A DNA stretch of 64,000 nt from Bauldia sp. (lineage in GTDB: Bacteria; Pseudomonadota; Alphaproteobacteria; Rhizobiales; Kaistiaceae), in assembly GCA_037200845.1 (NCBI GenBank), contig JBBCGQ010000001.1, positions 62,001-126,000 on the forward strand. Direction: 5' to 3'. The translations under genes and the position numbers were made by a program. Shown piece after piece: positions 52,345 to 62,266 of the stretch. The notes under the pieces were generated by a model, which was given only the letters and a program-made list of their open reading frames with translations, was not told the origin of the DNA and did no database searches. Every line of letters begins with the position of its first letter. Position 1 is the stretch's first letter.

Positions 52345-53475
52345 TCAACCTTTGCCGCCCGCCTTCGCCCCGTGCTCCGCGCCGAGATACGCCGCCGAGC
52401 GCATCTCGATCAGCCGCGAGACCGTGCGCTGGAAGGCGAAAGCCTCCTCGCCGTCGGTGGCGGTGTAGAGCGCCGCCGGTTCGGCCGCGACGGAGGCGAT
52501 CAGGTTGACGTGGTGGTCGTAGAGCGTATCGACCAGCAGGATGAAGCGGCGGGCGACGTCGCGGCGCTCGTCGGCGATCACCGGGATGTCGTCGACCACG
52601 ATGGTGTGGAAGGCGCGCGCGAGCTGCACATAGTCGTTGGCGGCGAGCGGCGCCTCGCAGAGATCGGCGAAGCGGAAACGCGCGACGCCATCGACCGCCT
52701 GCGGCACGCGAATGTCGCGGCCGCGGGTGCGAAGCGCCGTCGGCTCGCCGCGCATCGTGCCGGTGAGCCGCTGCCACAGCGTATCGAGCGCGGCGCGCGA
52801 CGACGCGCCGAGCGGCGTCACGTACACCCTGGCGCCGCCGAGCTTCGCCAGGCGATAGTCGGTGGCGATGTCGAGATGGAAGACATCGACGTGCCTTTCG
52901 AGCAGCGCGATGAACGGCAGGAAGAGGCCGCGGTTGAGGCCGTCCTTGTAGAGCTCCGCCGGCGGACTGTTCGAGGTCGCGACCAGCACGAGGCCGCGCG
53001 CAAACAGCGCCTCGAACAGGCGCGACAGGATCATCGCGTCGGCGATGTCGGTGACCGAGAATTCGTCGAGACAGAGCAGCCGCGCCGTCTTCACGACGGC
53101 ATCGGCGACCGGCGCGATCGGATCCGCGCCGCCGCCGGCGCGCGCCGCATGCAGGCGGTCCTGCACCTCGCCCATGAACTCGTTGAAGTGGATGCGCCGC
53201 TTCGGCAGGTCCGGCGCCGAGGCGAAGAACGCGTCCATCAGCATCGTCTTGCCGCGGCCGACGGCGCCATGGATGTAGAGGCCGCGCGGCGGCGGCGGCG
53301 CGCCGCGAAAGCGGGCGAAGAAACCGCGCGGCGGCGGCGAGCCGAGCTCGGCGAGCAGCCGGTCGAGCCGGGCGGCGAGGCGAATCTGCGCGGGATCGGG
53401 AGAGACATCGCCGGCGGCGACGCGCGCGGCATATTCGGCGGCGATCGGGCCGCCGGTCGCCTCCGCCGCGCTCAT
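52345..53475 (-). CDS. zapE: Cell division protein ZapE (AFG1-family ATPase)
   Basis: AAA-type ATPase of 376 residues, relative of E. coli ZapE and mitochondrial AFG1/LACE1. Walker A is [20 protein letters not shown], then [20 protein letters not shown]. Walker B is [20 protein letters not shown], sensor region [20 protein letters not shown], and C-terminal [14 protein letters not shown]. Start [20 protein letters not shown] is where homology begins. It precedes the TCA cluster on the same strand, an arrangement common in alphaproteobacteria. Confidence 0.95.
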   Translation of the reverse strand: MSAAEATGGPIAAEYAARVAAGDVSPDPAQIRLAARLDRLLAELGSPPPRGFFARFRGAPPPPRGLYIHGAVGRGKTMLMDAFFASAPDLPKRRIHFNEFMGEVQDRLHAARAGGGADPIAPVADAVVKTARLLCLDEFSVTDIADAMILSRLFEALFARGLVLVATSNSPPAELYKDGLNRGLFLPFIALLERHVDVFHLDIATDYRLAKLGGARVYVTPLGASSRAALDTLWQRLTGTMRGEPTALRTRGRDIRVPQAVDGVARFRFADLCEAPLAANDYVQLARAFHTIVVDDIPVIADERRDVARRFILLVDTLYDHHVNLIASVAAEPAALYTATDGEEAFAFQRTVSRLIEMRSAAYLGAEHGAKAGGKG

Positions 53476-53485
53476 GTTTGCCGGA

Positions 53486-54061
53486 TCAGCGATAGAAGGT
53501 GACGCCCTGCCCGTTGGCCTGGCCGTCGAAGCGGTTGTTGCCGGACGAGGCGAGCGTGACCACGGGCGCGCCGGCCGCCCCGGCAAGCACGACGTTGCTG
53601 CCCTGCAGGTTCCAGGCGGAGATCGACTTGAGCAGGTTGGTCGTGCAGCCTCGCGTCGAGGCGCGGTAGCCGCCGGTCCAGCTCGTCAGCGTCATGAACA
53701 ACTGGCAGGAATCGTTGCCCGAGGTGATCGTCCACCCGCCGAGCAGGTCGGTGCGGCCGAGGCCGCCGTCTACGCCCGAGCCGGTGGATGCCGTCGTCGT
53801 GACCGAGCCGGGCGGCGGGGTGAGCGGCTGGTCGGCGGGGCTGGTGCCGGTATCGACCGGCAGGCCGCCGACCGTATCGACGTTGCCGTCGGCCGCCGGC
53901 GCGCCGATGTCGGTGCTGTCCACCGTCCCGACCGTGGTCGTTGACGCCGGCAGCGGATCGACCGGCTTCTCGCGTTTCCAGGGCAGGCCAATGGCGCCGA
54001 ACGATCCACATCCGGCGAGCGCGATCACGAGGGTGACCGGCAGCACGATTCTCAACGCCAT
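53486..54061 (-). CDS. Lipoprotein with AprI/Inh protease-inhibitor domain (Omp19-like)
   Basis: An outer-membrane lipoprotein of 191 residues. It has a lipobox with cysteine at about residue 18 ([11 protein letters not shown]), then a Pro/Thr-rich linker to about residue 100. The C-terminal domain begins [20 protein letters not shown] and continues [20 protein letters not shown], resembling the AprI/Inh metalloprotease-inhibitor fold of Brucella Omp19. ATG at 54061 is favoured by AAGGA eight bases upstream. Confidence 0.82.
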   Translation of the reverse strand: MALRIVLPVTLVIALAGCGSFGAIGLPWKREKPVDPLPASTTTVGTVDSTDIGAPAADGNVDTVGGLPVDTGTSPADQPLTPPPGSVTTTASTGSGVDGGLGRTDLLGGWTITSGNDSCQLFMTLTSWTGGYRASTRGCTTNLLKSISAWNLQGSNVVLAGAAGAPVVTLASSGNNRFDGQANGQGVTFYR

Positions 54062-54213
54062 CGACAAGTCCTTTTAGCGGCGGGCTCCGCCGAATCGCTT
54101 TACCCGTTTGGCGGCGAATTGTAGCGCCTTTCAGGCGGGAAGCAGCCATCCGCTGGAAAAGCGGCGCAATCTAGACCGCGGCGGGGCCGCGTTTCCAGTA
54201 GGAGAACGCCGCG

Positions 54214-54996
54214 TCAGACGCGACGTTCCACCATCATCTTCTTGATCTCGGCAATGGCCTTCGCCGGGTTCAGCCCCTTCGGGCAGGTCTGCGCGCAGTT
54301 CATGATGGTGTGGCAGCGGTAGAGCCGGAACGGGTCCTCGAGATTGTCGAGCCGCTCGCCGACCGCCTCGTCGCGCGAATCGATCAGCCAGCGATACGCC
54401 TGCAGCAGCACCGCCGGCCCGAGATAGCGGTCGCCGTTCCACCAGTACGACGGGCACGAGGTCGAGCAGCAGGCGCACAGGATGCACTCGTAGAGACCGT
54501 CGAGCTTCTCGCGGTCCTTGTGGCTCTGCTTCCATTCCTTCTCGGGCTGCGGCGTCTCGGTCTTCAGCCACGGCTCGATCGAGCGGAGCTGGGCGTAGAA
54601 GGTCGACAGATCGGGGACGAGATCCTTGACCACCGGCAGATGCGGCAGCGGGTAAATCTTTACGGCGCCGTCGATGTCGTCCATCGCCTTGGTGCAGGCG
54701 AGCGTGTTCGTGCCGTCGATGTTCATCGCGCACGAGCCGCACACGCCCTCGCGGCACGAGCGGCGGAAGGTGAGCGTCGGATCGATGTTGTTCTTGATCC
54801 AGATGAGCGCGTCGAGAACCATCGGCGCCATCTGCCCGCGATCGACGTAGTACGTGTCGACGTGCGGGTTCTCGGCCTCGTCCGGATTGTAGCGATAGAC
54901 GCGGAACTCGGTGACCTCGCCCTTCGCCGTCTCCGGCGCGGGCCACACCTTGCCGGTGCCGACCTTGGAATTCTTGGGGAGGGTGAACTGGACCAT
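54214..54996 (-). CDS. sdhB: Succinate dehydrogenase iron-sulfur subunit
   Basis: Iron-sulfur subunit of complex II, 260 residues. It carries three clusters: the 2Fe-2S cysteines in [20 protein letters not shown] with the following Cys, the 4Fe-4S set in [16 protein letters not shown], and [20 protein letters not shown] for the 3Fe-4S centre. All are complete. It is separated from sdhA by a DUF3052 gene and a 390-base gap, unlike the contiguous sdhCDAB of most relatives. Confidence 0.98.
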   Translation of the reverse strand: MVQFTLPKNSKVGTGKVWPAPETAKGEVTEFRVYRYNPDEAENPHVDTYYVDRGQMAPMVLDALIWIKNNIDPTLTFRRSCREGVCGSCAMNIDGTNTLACTKAMDDIDGAVKIYPLPHLPVVKDLVPDLSTFYAQLRSIEPWLKTETPQPEKEWKQSHKDREKLDGLYECILCACCSTSCPSYWWNGDRYLGPAVLLQAYRWLIDSRDEAVGERLDNLEDPFRLYRCHTIMNCAQTCPKGLNPAKAIAEIKKMMVERRV

Positions 54997-55054
54997 GTCG
55001 CCCGCCTCTATAGCCGAGGCAGACGCCGAGGGCCAAGCACGTCAGACGCGCGGA

Positions 55055-55498
55055 TCAGCGCAGGTGGACGCGGATGACGAGCTTCAGCCCGGACCAGACG
55101 TCGTCGATCGCCGCAACCTTCACGTCGACGAGGTCGAGCTTCAGCGCCTCGGCGCGCACCACGTCTTCCGTTATGTCGGTCGGCACCTTGGCCGACTTCT
55201 TCGGCCACGAGATCCAGATCATGCCGTCCGAGTTGAGATATTTGCGGAGCTTCGGCAGGCCGGCCGTGAGTTCGTCGCGGCTCTTCGTGAACGCGTGGAT
55301 GGCGTCGTAGGTCTGCGGACCGAGCGGTCGCGACCAGTCGCCGCGCTTGGCGACCTTCCCGAAATCTACCGAGCTCGGAAGCTCGGCGAGATCGTCCGGA
55401 AGCGCCACGAACGCGATGGTCGAGCCCGGCTTGTAGCCGAGCTTCTCGTGGAGCGGTTTGACCGAGTAACCGGCCTGCGAAAGTGTGGCGAGCGCCAT
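55055..55498 (-). CDS. DUF3052-family protein
   Basis: A 147-residue cytosolic protein with the DUF3052 look: GYSVKPLHEKLGYKPGSTIA, FVALPDDLAELP, AIHAFTKSRDELTAGLPKLR and DGMIWISWPKKSAKVPTDIT, with VVRAEALKLDLVDVKVAAID near the end. The family has no assigned function. It is codirectional with sdhB (58 bases apart) and could be co-transcribed with it. GAAGGAA lies upstream of the ATG. Confidence 0.75.
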   Translation of the reverse strand: MALATLSQAGYSVKPLHEKLGYKPGSTIAFVALPDDLAELPSSVDFGKVAKRGDWSRPLGPQTYDAIHAFTKSRDELTAGLPKLRKYLNSDGMIWISWPKKSAKVPTDITEDVVRAEALKLDLVDVKVAAIDDVWSGLKLVIRVHLR

Positions 55499-55887
55499 AG
55501 TCTTAACGTTCCTTCAGGCCAACGCGACAACGGAGCGCCGCTAGTCGCAACGCCCTTCAGTACGAAACGGACAGGTTCGGAAAACCACTCTAAGGCTCGG
55601 ATATCTATGCGAATCCTTGCCGTCTCGGGCCTGACACAAAGATAGGGGATCGCGGCCCGAGTTTCACGCTTTTTCGGCGCTAACCCACTGAAATGGCTAA
55701 CTGACCGATTTGCGGTGACAACTTATTGGAATCACTACAGAAATAGGCGCGACGCGAGCGGGGGCTGCGGGACAACCGCACTCACAATGCATTGAAGTTG
55801 CTTGGGAAATCCGGGGCGCGGCGAGTCCCCTCTCCCCCGAGGTGACTCATTGGCATTCGCGAGGACGCAGACCCGATTACACCGTCC
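55499..55887. other. 389-base gap between sdhA and the DUF3052 gene
   Basis: I see no gene here. The middle (about 55680-55755) is notably less GC-rich than its surroundings, so it is likely to hold the promoter for the DUF3052-sdhB pair. No convincing -35/-10 pair or hairpin could be fixed by eye. Confidence 0.4.
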
Positions 55888-57705
55888 TCAGTATACCCGC
55901 GCCTTCGGCTCGATGTACTGCACCTCGTTGGTCAACGTGTGCGTGTGCACCGGGCGGTCGTCGAGGTTCACCGTGCGCTTGGCGAGGTCGATGGTCGCCA
56001 GCGAATGCTTCATCCAGTTCTTGTCGTCGCGCTCCGGATAGTCCTCGCGCGCGTGGGCGCCGCGCGACTCGGTGCGGGCGAGTGCCGAGTCCATCGTCGT
56101 CACGGCCTGGACGATCAGGTTGTCGTATTCCAGCGTCTCGATCAGGTCGCTGTTCCAGATCAGCGAGCGGTCGCTGACGCGGATATCCTCGCTGCCGCTC
56201 CACAATTCGTGGATGCGTTCGTGGCCCTGCGCCAGCACCTCGCCGGTGCGGAACACCGCGCAATTTTCCTGCATGATCTTCTGCATGCGGAGGCGCAGCG
56301 CCGCGGTCGGCGTGCCGCCCTTGGCGTTGCGGAAGCGGTCGAGCCGCGCCAGCGCGTTGTCGCCGGCGTCCTTGGGCAGGTCGCGATGCTTGGAGTCGCG
56401 CTCGACGGTCTTTACCGCCTGCGCCGCCGCAGCGCGGCCGAAGACGATGAGATCGGTCAGCGAGTTCGAGCCGAGACGGTTGGCGCCGTGGATCGACACG
56501 CACGCCGCCTCGCCGACCGCCATCAGGCCGGGGACGATGGTGTCCGGGTCGCCGTTCTTCTTGGTCAGCACCTCGGCATGATAGTTCGTCGGGATGCCGC
56601 CCATGTTGTAGTGCACCGTCGGCAGCACCGGGATGGGCTCGCGCGTCACGTCGACGCCGGCGAAGATGCGCGCCGACTCGGAGATGCCCGGCAGCCGCTC
56701 GTGGATGACCTTCGGGTCGAGATGCGACAGGTGCAGGAAGATGTGGTCCTTCTCCGGACCGACGCCGCGCCCCTCGCGGATCTCCACCGTCATCGACCGC
56801 GAGACGACGTCGCGCGAGGCAAGATCCTTGGCGTGCGGCGCGTAGCGCTCCATGAAGCGCTCGCCCTCCGAGTTGGTGAGATAGCCGCCCTCGCCGCGCA
56901 CGCCCTCGGTGATCAGCACGCCGGCGCCGAAGATGCCGGTCGGGTGGAACTGCACGAACTCCATGTCCTGCAGCGGCAGGCCTGCCCTGAGCACCATGCC
57001 GTTGCCGTCGCCCGTGCAGGTGTGCGCCGAGGTGCAGGAGAAATACGCGCGGCCGTAGCCGCCGGTGGCGAGGATCGTCTTGTGCGCGCGGAAGCGGTGC
57101 AGCGTGCCGTCTTCCATGCACAGCGCGACGACGCCGCGGCACTCGCCGTCTTCCATGATCAGGTCGATGGCGAAATATTCGATGAAGAATTCCGCCGAGT
57201 GGCGCAGCGACTGGCCGTAGAGCGTGTGCAGGATGGCGTGGCCGGTGCGATCGGCGGCGGCGCATGTGCGCTGCGCGGTGCCCTTACCGTAGTTGGTGGT
57301 CATGCCGCCGAACGGGCGCTGGTAGATGCGGCCGTCTTCGGTGCGCGAGAACGGCACGCCGAAATGCTCGAGCTCGTAGACCGCCGACGGCGCCTCGCGG
57401 CAGAGATATTCGATCGCGTCCTGGTCGCCCAGCCAGTCCGACCCCTTGACGGTGTCGTACATGTGCCAGCGCCAGTCGTCCTCGCCCATGTTGCCGAGTG
57501 CGGCCGAGATGCCGCCCTGCGCCGCGACCGTGTGCGAGCGCGTCGGGAACACCTTGGTGATGCACGCCGTCTTGAGCCCGGCCTCCGACGCACCCAGCGC
57601 GGCGCGCAGGCCGGCGCCGCCGGCGCCCACCACGACAACGTCGAAGGTGTGATCCGTGAAGGTATAGGCGCGGCCGTTGACCGCTGGGCCGTTACCGTCC
57701 GCCAT
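55888..57705 (-). CDS. sdhA: Succinate dehydrogenase flavoprotein subunit
   Basis: Catalytic flavoprotein of complex II, 605 residues, oxidising succinate to fumarate. It has FAD motif [20 protein letters not shown], the histidine that holds FAD covalently in [38 protein letters not shown] and [20 protein letters not shown]. The start [20 protein letters not shown] is two bases after the sdhD stop. Downstream is a gap before the DUF3052 gene. Confidence 0.98.
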   Translation of the reverse strand: MADGNGPAVNGRAYTFTDHTFDVVVVGAGGAGLRAALGASEAGLKTACITKVFPTRSHTVAAQGGISAALGNMGEDDWRWHMYDTVKGSDWLGDQDAIEYLCREAPSAVYELEHFGVPFSRTEDGRIYQRPFGGMTTNYGKGTAQRTCAAADRTGHAILHTLYGQSLRHSAEFFIEYFAIDLIMEDGECRGVVALCMEDGTLHRFRAHKTILATGGYGRAYFSCTSAHTCTGDGNGMVLRAGLPLQDMEFVQFHPTGIFGAGVLITEGVRGEGGYLTNSEGERFMERYAPHAKDLASRDVVSRSMTVEIREGRGVGPEKDHIFLHLSHLDPKVIHERLPGISESARIFAGVDVTREPIPVLPTVHYNMGGIPTNYHAEVLTKKNGDPDTIVPGLMAVGEAACVSIHGANRLGSNSLTDLIVFGRAAAAQAVKTVERDSKHRDLPKDAGDNALARLDRFRNAKGGTPTAALRLRMQKIMQENCAVFRTGEVLAQGHERIHELWSGSEDIRVSDRSLIWNSDLIETLEYDNLIVQAVTTMDSALARTESRGAHAREDYPERDDKNWMKHSLATIDLAKRTVNLDDRPVHTHTLTNEVQYIEPKARVY

Positions 57706-57707
57706 GA

Positions 57708-58082
57708 CTAGACTCCGACCGCGAGTTTCAGAACGGCGATGATCGCCACCGCCGCGACCGCGATGGAAAACAGGGTGCTGGCGCCGAGCAGGATCAGCTT
57801 GGTGCCTTCGTTGTGCACGTAGTCCTCGACGATCACCTGCATGCCGATACGCATATGGATCGCGACCGACACGAAGAGAAGGATGAACAGCGGCGCCACG
57901 AACGGCGCGCCGATCAGGTCGCGCACGTCCGCGAAGGGCCGACCCACTGCATAGGCCAGGATCAGCACCACCGCGGTCGACAGGATCGCGTTCGCGACGC
58001 CGGTCAGGCGCTGGCTCCAGAAATGCTCGGTGCCCTCGTGGGCGGAGCCGAGGTGGCGGACGCGGGAGAGCGGCGTGCGCAT
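57708..58082 (-). CDS. sdhD: Succinate dehydrogenase membrane anchor subunit D
   Basis: Membrane anchor of complex II, 124 residues, with three transmembrane segments and haem-ligand histidine in [18 protein letters not shown]. It starts [20 protein letters not shown], a typical alphaproteobacterial SdhD N-terminus, with [14 protein letters not shown]. It lies between sdhC and sdhA with gaps of two bases. Confidence 0.95.
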   Translation of the reverse strand: MRTPLSRVRHLGSAHEGTEHFWSQRLTGVANAILSTAVVLILAYAVGRPFADVRDLIGAPFVAPLFILLFVSVAIHMRIGMQVIVEDYVHNEGTKLILLGASTLFSIAVAAVAIIAVLKLAVGV

Positions 58083-58084
58083 CG

Positions 58085-58486
58085 CTACGACCTCAGCCAG
58101 AGGGCGATCGCCCAGAGCAGGAGCGTAAACACGATGGAGCCGATGAGATTGGCCCACGCGATCCGGTCGCGCGCCGGCTTGCCGAGACCGTAGCCGAAAT
58201 CCCAGACGAAATGGCGGAAGCCGCCCAGCATGTGGTGGATCAGCGCCCACGAATAGCCGAACAGCACGATCAGCCCGAGCCAGGAGCCCAGCACCCAGTT
58301 GGCGAAAGCGAACGGCCCTGGCCCGGCGGCGAGCGCCACCAGCCACCACGCCAGCAGCAGCGTGCCGAAATAGAGGCCGATGCCGGTGATGCGCTGGGCG
58401 ATCGACATCGCCATCGTCATCGTCCAGCGGTAGATCTGAAGGTGCGGCGATAACGGCCGGTTCGCCTTGATGTCGGCGCTCGACAT
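58085..58486 (-). CDS. sdhC: Succinate dehydrogenase cytochrome b556 subunit C
   Basis: Membrane subunit holding haem b and the quinone site, 133 residues, three transmembrane segments. It starts [20 protein letters not shown], with [20 protein letters not shown] and the haem-binding motif [20 protein letters not shown]. It is the first gene of the sdh operon; the repeat element at 58601-58718 lies in its upstream region, shared with leuB. Confidence 0.96.
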   Translation of the reverse strand: MSSADIKANRPLSPHLQIYRWTMTMAMSIAQRITGIGLYFGTLLLAWWLVALAAGPGPFAFANWVLGSWLGLIVLFGYSWALIHHMLGGFRHFVWDFGYGLGKPARDRIAWANLIGSIVFTLLLWAIALWLRS

Positions 58487-58600
58487 TGGCCCGGGTGCCC
58501 CAAGAAACGGCGACGGAAAGCGGAGTGGTTCTAATCCCGATGTGGCGGTGCGTCAAAGCACGCTTCGAGCATATTGCGTTCGGCGCGTCTCTCCCTCGGG

Positions 58601-58718
58601 TGTCGTCCCCGCGCAGGCGGGGACCCAGTAAACGCCGGTGCCTGAGGGTGTGGCAGGCTGGCGCGGCAAGAACCCGACCGCCTGTGTTTACTGGGTCCCC
58701 GCCTGCGCGGGGACGACA
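58601..58718. repeat. Element bounded by perfect 33-bp inverted repeats
   Basis: Arm 58601-58633 begins TGTCGTCCCCGCGCAGGCGG and ends CAGTAAAC; arm 58686-58718 is its exact reverse complement. Each arm contains the palindromic core CCCCGC/GCGGGG. The centre of 52 bases is unrelated sequence. It sits between the divergent sdhC and leuB genes and so lies close to both promoters. Confidence 0.93.
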
Positions 58719-58802
58719 ACGGAGCAAGAGACAGACGGAGCGCGCTTGCCTTTGCGCCATCGCGCCGCTACGGGAACCGAAACACGCCAAGGAACGCCTC
58801 TC

Positions 58803-59909
58803 ATGCCTACCCATCATCTCCTCCTCCTTCCCGGCGACGGCATCGGGCCGGAGGTCATGGCCGAGGTGAAGCGCGTGCTCGCCTTCCTCGACATCGAGGG
58901 CGGCGACACGTTCGAGACCGAGACCGATCTGGTCGGCGGCTGCGCTTACGACGCGCACGGCAAGGCGGTGTCTGAGGAGACGATGCGGAAGGCGCTCGCC
59001 GCCGACGCGGTCCTCTTCGGCGCCGTCGGCGGGCCGAAGTGGGACGGCGTGCCGTATGACGTGCGGCCCGAGGCCGGACTCCTGCGCCTGCGCAAGGACC
59101 TCGAGCTGTTCGCCAACCTCAGGCCCGCGATCGTCTATCCGGCGCTCGCCGATTCATCGTCGCTGAAGCGCGAGCTGGTCGAGAATCTCGACATCCTGAT
59201 CGTCCGGGAATTGACCGGCGGCGTTTACTTCGGCCAGCCGAAGACGATCACCGACATCGGCAACGGCCAGAAGCGCGCCATCGACACGCAGGTCTACGAC
59301 ACCTACGAGATCGAGCGCATCGCGCGCGTCGCCTTCGATCTGGCCAAGACGCGGCGCAACAAGGTGACGTCGATGGAGAAGCGCAACGTCATGAAATCCG
59401 GCGTGCTGTGGCACGAGGTCGTGACGGCGACCCACAAGCGCGAATATCCGGGCGTGACGCTGGAGCACATGCTCGCCGACGCCGGCGGCATGCAGCTCGT
59501 GCGCGCGCCCAAGCAGTTCGACGTCATCGTCACCGACAATCTTTTCGGCGACATGCTCTCCGACGTCGCCGCGATGCTGACGGGCTCGCTCGGCATGCTG
59601 CCCTCGGCATCGCTGGGCGCGCCGGACGCCAAGACCGGCAAGCGCCGCGCGCTCTACGAGCCGGTGCACGGCTCGGCGCCCGACATCGCCGGCAAGGGCA
59701 TCGCCAACCCGATCGCGATGCTTGCCTCCTTGGCGATGGCGCTCCGCTATTCCTTCGGCAAAGGCGAGACCGCCGACCGGCTGGAGAAGGCGATCTCCGC
59801 CGTGCTCGACAAGGGCTTCAGGACCGCCGACATCTGGACCGAAGGCACCGAGAAGGTCGGCACCGTGGCGATGGGCGACGCGATCCTCGCGGAACTCGGG
59901 CGCGAATGA
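58803..59909 (+). CDS. leuB: 3-isopropylmalate dehydrogenase
   Basis: Leucine-biosynthesis enzyme that oxidatively decarboxylates 3-isopropylmalate with NAD, 368 residues. It starts [20 protein letters not shown]. Substrate-binding [19 protein letters not shown] and [14 protein letters not shown], metal-binding [20 protein letters not shown] and [20 protein letters not shown] are all complete. A short membrane-protein gene overlaps its stop by four bases. Confidence 0.97.
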   Translation: MPTHHLLLLPGDGIGPEVMAEVKRVLAFLDIEGGDTFETETDLVGGCAYDAHGKAVSEETMRKALAADAVLFGAVGGPKWDGVPYDVRPEAGLLRLRKDLELFANLRPAIVYPALADSSSLKRELVENLDILIVRELTGGVYFGQPKTITDIGNGQKRAIDTQVYDTYEIERIARVAFDLAKTRRNKVTSMEKRNVMKSGVLWHEVVTATHKREYPGVTLEHMLADAGGMQLVRAPKQFDVIVTDNLFGDMLSDVAAMLTGSLGMLPSASLGAPDAKTGKRRALYEPVHGSAPDIAGKGIANPIAMLASLAMALRYSFGKGETADRLEKAISAVLDKGFRTADIWTEGTEKVGTVAMGDAILAELGRE

Positions 59910-60400
59910 CGCGCCTATACCGCAGCCCCGGCGTCTGGACGCGCACCGTCGCCTATCTCGCCGTCGTCGTCGCCGCGCTGCTGTGGGGCATCTTCGAGCT
60001 GTGGCGCGCCGCCTATGAACAAGGCGGCGATGCCTCGAGCGGCGCGCTGTTCGGCGTGCTCTTCCTCGGCGGCAGCGTCTATGCCATCTGGCAGATCGTC
60101 GGCGAATGGCGCGACGTGGCGGTGGCGCTCGACCGCGACACTGACGGCACGCTGGTCGCGACGCAGTGGTCGCTGACCGGGCCGAAGAAAATCCGCGGCG
60201 AGTTCCGCAACTGGCGCTTCCACGTCGCGATCGTCAAACGCAACGCCCCGGTTTATTTCATCTACGCCGACCATACGGCGCGCACGCGCCCGCTGCGCTT
60301 CGATCTCCGCCCGGGCGTTGATCTCACCGGCCTGCGTTCGGTCGCGCCGGAGGCCGTGGCGGAATACGAAACGACGCTTCAGCCGGCGAAGGTGTCGTAG
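59906..60400 (+). CDS. Small membrane protein downstream of leuB
   Basis: A 164-residue protein with two transmembrane segments near the N-terminus ([20 protein letters not shown] and [20 protein letters not shown]), then a soluble domain ([40 protein letters not shown]). I recognise no family. Its ATGA overlaps the leuB stop, so it is co-translated with leuB. Its 3' end overlaps the 3' end of the opposite-strand transporter by 22 bases. Confidence 0.75.
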   Translation: MTRLYRSPGVWTRTVAYLAVVVAALLWGIFELWRAAYEQGGDASSGALFGVLFLGGSVYAIWQIVGEWRDVAVALDRDTDGTLVATQWSLTGPKKIRGEFRNWRFHVAIVKRNAPVYFIYADHTARTRPLRFDLRPGVDLTGLRSVAPEAVAEYETTLQPAKVS

Positions 60401-61737
60401 AGCAGCTTGACGTTGAGGCCGACGATGATCGCGGCCACGCTCCACGCCAGCACCGCCACCGGCGTCCCGATCGCGAACGTCCCCATCTTGCGCTTGCTGG
60501 TGACGAAGCTGACCAGCGGGATCACCGCGAATGGAAGCTGCATCGACAGGATGACCTGCGACAGCACCAGCAGCCGCGCCGTGCCGCTCTCGCCGTAGAG
60601 CGCCGTGACGACCACCACCGGCACAATCGCCAGCGCCCGCGTCAGCAGCCGCCGCGCCCAGTGCGGCAGGCGGATGTGCAGGAAACCTTCCATCACGATC
60701 TGCCCCGCGAGCGTCGCCGTAACCGTCGAGTTGAGGCCGGAGGCGAGCAGCGCCACGGCGAACAGCGTCGAGGCGATGCCGAGGCCGAGCAGCGGCGACA
60801 GCAACTGATACGCCTGGCCGATCTCCTCGACATCGGCGTGGCCGCTGGTATGGAACGTCGCCGCGGCGACCACCAGAATCGCGGCATTGACGAACAGCGC
60901 CAGCATCAGCGCGACGGTTGAATCGACCGTCGCCCACCTGATCGCGTCGCGCTTGCCCGTCTCCGTGCGCTCGTAGGCGCGCGTCTGCACGATCGACGAG
61001 TGCAGGTAGAGGTTATGCGGCATCACCGTGGCGCCGATGATGCCCATCGCGATGTAGAGCATCTCGGGATTGGTCACGATCTCGGGGCGCGGAATGAAGC
61101 CGGCGAGCAGCGCCGCGACCGGCGGCTGCGCCGCGATGATCTGGATCAGGAAGCAGCCGGCGATGACGACGAGCAGCGCGATGATGAAAGCTTCCAGGAA
61201 ACGGAAGCCGCGGTTCATCAGCAGGAGAAGCAGGAACGCGTCGGCGGCGGTGATCAGCGCGCCGTAGAGCAGCGGAATGTGGAAGAGAAGCTGCAGCGCG
61301 ATCGCGGTGCCGATCACCTCGGCGAGATCGCACGCGATGATCGCCAGTTCGCACGCGATGTAGAGGACGAAATTCACCGGCCGCGGGAAGGCGTCGCGGC
61401 ACGCCTGCGCGAGGTCCCTGCCCGTGGCGATGCCGAGGCGCGCGGCGAGCGCCTGCAGGAGGATCGCCATCAGGTTGGAGATCATGATGACGGTGAGCAG
61501 CGTGTAGCCGAACTTGGAGCCGCCGGCGAGGTCGGTCGCCCAGTTGCCCGGGTCCATGTAGCCGACCGAGACCATGTAGCCCGGCCCGACGAAGGCGAGC
61601 AGCCGGCGGAACCAGAACGCGCCGGCCGGCGGCACGCGGACGGTCGAGTTGACCTCGGGCAGGCTGGCGCGGTTGCCCGTGAAGCGCCACCCCTCAGGTG
61701 CCGCGCCTCCCGGTCCCGCTGCCGTCTCTTCCCGCAT
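60379..61737 (-). CDS. mntH: Nramp-family Mn2+/Fe2+ transporter
   Basis: Proton-coupled divalent-metal importer, 452 residues, about eleven transmembrane segments. Metal-binding motif in TM1 is intact ([20 protein letters not shown]), and the TM6 motif is present as [20 protein letters not shown]. The conserved [19 protein letters not shown] follows TM3. Start [21 protein letters not shown] Fur/Mur-type palindrome lies 15-40 bases upstream, so it is probably repressed when metal is plentiful. Confidence 0.95.
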   Translation of the reverse strand: MREETAAGPGGAAPEGWRFTGNRASLPEVNSTVRVPPAGAFWFRRLLAFVGPGYMVSVGYMDPGNWATDLAGGSKFGYTLLTVIMISNLMAILLQALAARLGIATGRDLAQACRDAFPRPVNFVLYIACELAIIACDLAEVIGTAIALQLLFHIPLLYGALITAADAFLLLLLMNRGFRFLEAFIIALLVVIAGCFLIQIIAAQPPVAALLAGFIPRPEIVTNPEMLYIAMGIIGATVMPHNLYLHSSIVQTRAYERTETGKRDAIRWATVDSTVALMLALFVNAAILVVAAATFHTSGHADVEEIGQAYQLLSPLLGLGIASTLFAVALLASGLNSTVTATLAGQIVMEGFLHIRLPHWARRLLTRALAIVPVVVVTALYGESGTARLLVLSQVILSMQLPFAVIPLVSFVTSKRKMGTFAIGTPVAVLAWSVAAIIVGLNVKLLYDTFAG

Positions 61738-61751
61738 GCCTTGCGCCCCGC

Positions 61752-61775
61752 AAATGATAATGCGAATTATTCGCA
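61752..61775. promoter_or_regulatory. Fur/Mur-like box upstream of mntH
   Basis: TGCGAATTATTCGCA (61761-61775) is a perfect 7-1-7 palindrome, and with AATGATAA just before it forms a longer AT-rich Fur-box-like sequence. Rhizobial Mur (a Fur relative) controls mntH through sites of this kind. The position 15 bases before the start codon fits repression. Confidence 0.75.
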
Positions 61776-61840
61776 AACAGATATGGCAGGTGGGCGGTGG
61801 GTTGGCAAGTGGTTGATGGGAAAGGCGTTGTTTTGCTCGC

Positions 61841-62003
61841 TCCCTGACGGAGAGGGCAATGAACATTGGTGAGCGGAGCGAACTTAGGCGAAGGGGGTGA
61901 GGGGTCGGAACAGGGCTTGTAAGCAGGCGGTCTGTAACCCTTCACCCTTCGTCTCTAGTCGCTTCGCTCTCAAAAGACGAAGCCCTCTCCCTCCAGAGAG
62001 GTG
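61841..62003. repeat. Imperfect inverted repeat upstream of the two-copy element
   Basis: GGCGAAGGGGGTGAGGGGT (about 61888-61906) is answered by ACCCTTCACCCTTCGTC (about 61937-61953), and outer blocks AGAGGGC and GCCCTCT lie further out. This extragenic palindrome together with the next element fills most of the gap between mntH and the secreted-protein gene. Confidence 0.65.
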
Positions 62004-62029
62004 GAAAAATTCGCTGTGAAAGGAGGAGA

Positions 62030-62171
62030 GACACCCCTCCCCAAAACCGCGAAGTGCGGTTTTGGCCCTCCCGCAAGGGGAGGGCTCAAGCGGAGTTTGC
62101 TGGAGCGTGGTGCTTCAACGGGACGAACCCTCCCCTCAAAACGCCGAAGGCGTTTTGGGGGGAGGGGTGTC
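62030..62171. repeat. Two-copy palindromic element, copy B (142 bp)
   Basis: Ends in GACACCCCTCCCCAAAAC and its inverted counterpart, with the same internal layout as 39955-40105 (CCGCGAAGTGCGG hairpin, CCTCCC-GCAA-GGGGAGG hairpin, GGGAGGGCTCAAGCGGAGTT core, CGCCGAAGGCG hairpin). It lacks about nine bases near the right end compared with copy A. Confidence 0.9.
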
Positions 62172-62204
62172 TCCCCTCCTTCCGCAGCCAAACAACTTGC
62201 CGCC

Positions 62205-62236
62205 ACCAAAGAAAAGCCCGGCCTCGCGGCCGGGCT
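62205..62236 (-). terminator. Intrinsic terminator of the Cys-rich secreted-protein gene
   Basis: On the minus strand AGCCCGGCC, loop GCGA, GGCCGGGCT, followed by TTTCTTTGG. The stem is perfect and the T-rich tail good. It lies 30 bases after the stop of the gene at 62267. Confidence 0.85.
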
Positions 62237-62266
62237 CCAATATCGTCACCAGCTATCGGCCGGGGA

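Noticed and set aside
55939-57711. 590-codon plus-strand frame opposite sdhA
   Set aside because: Shadow of sdhA, no motifs.
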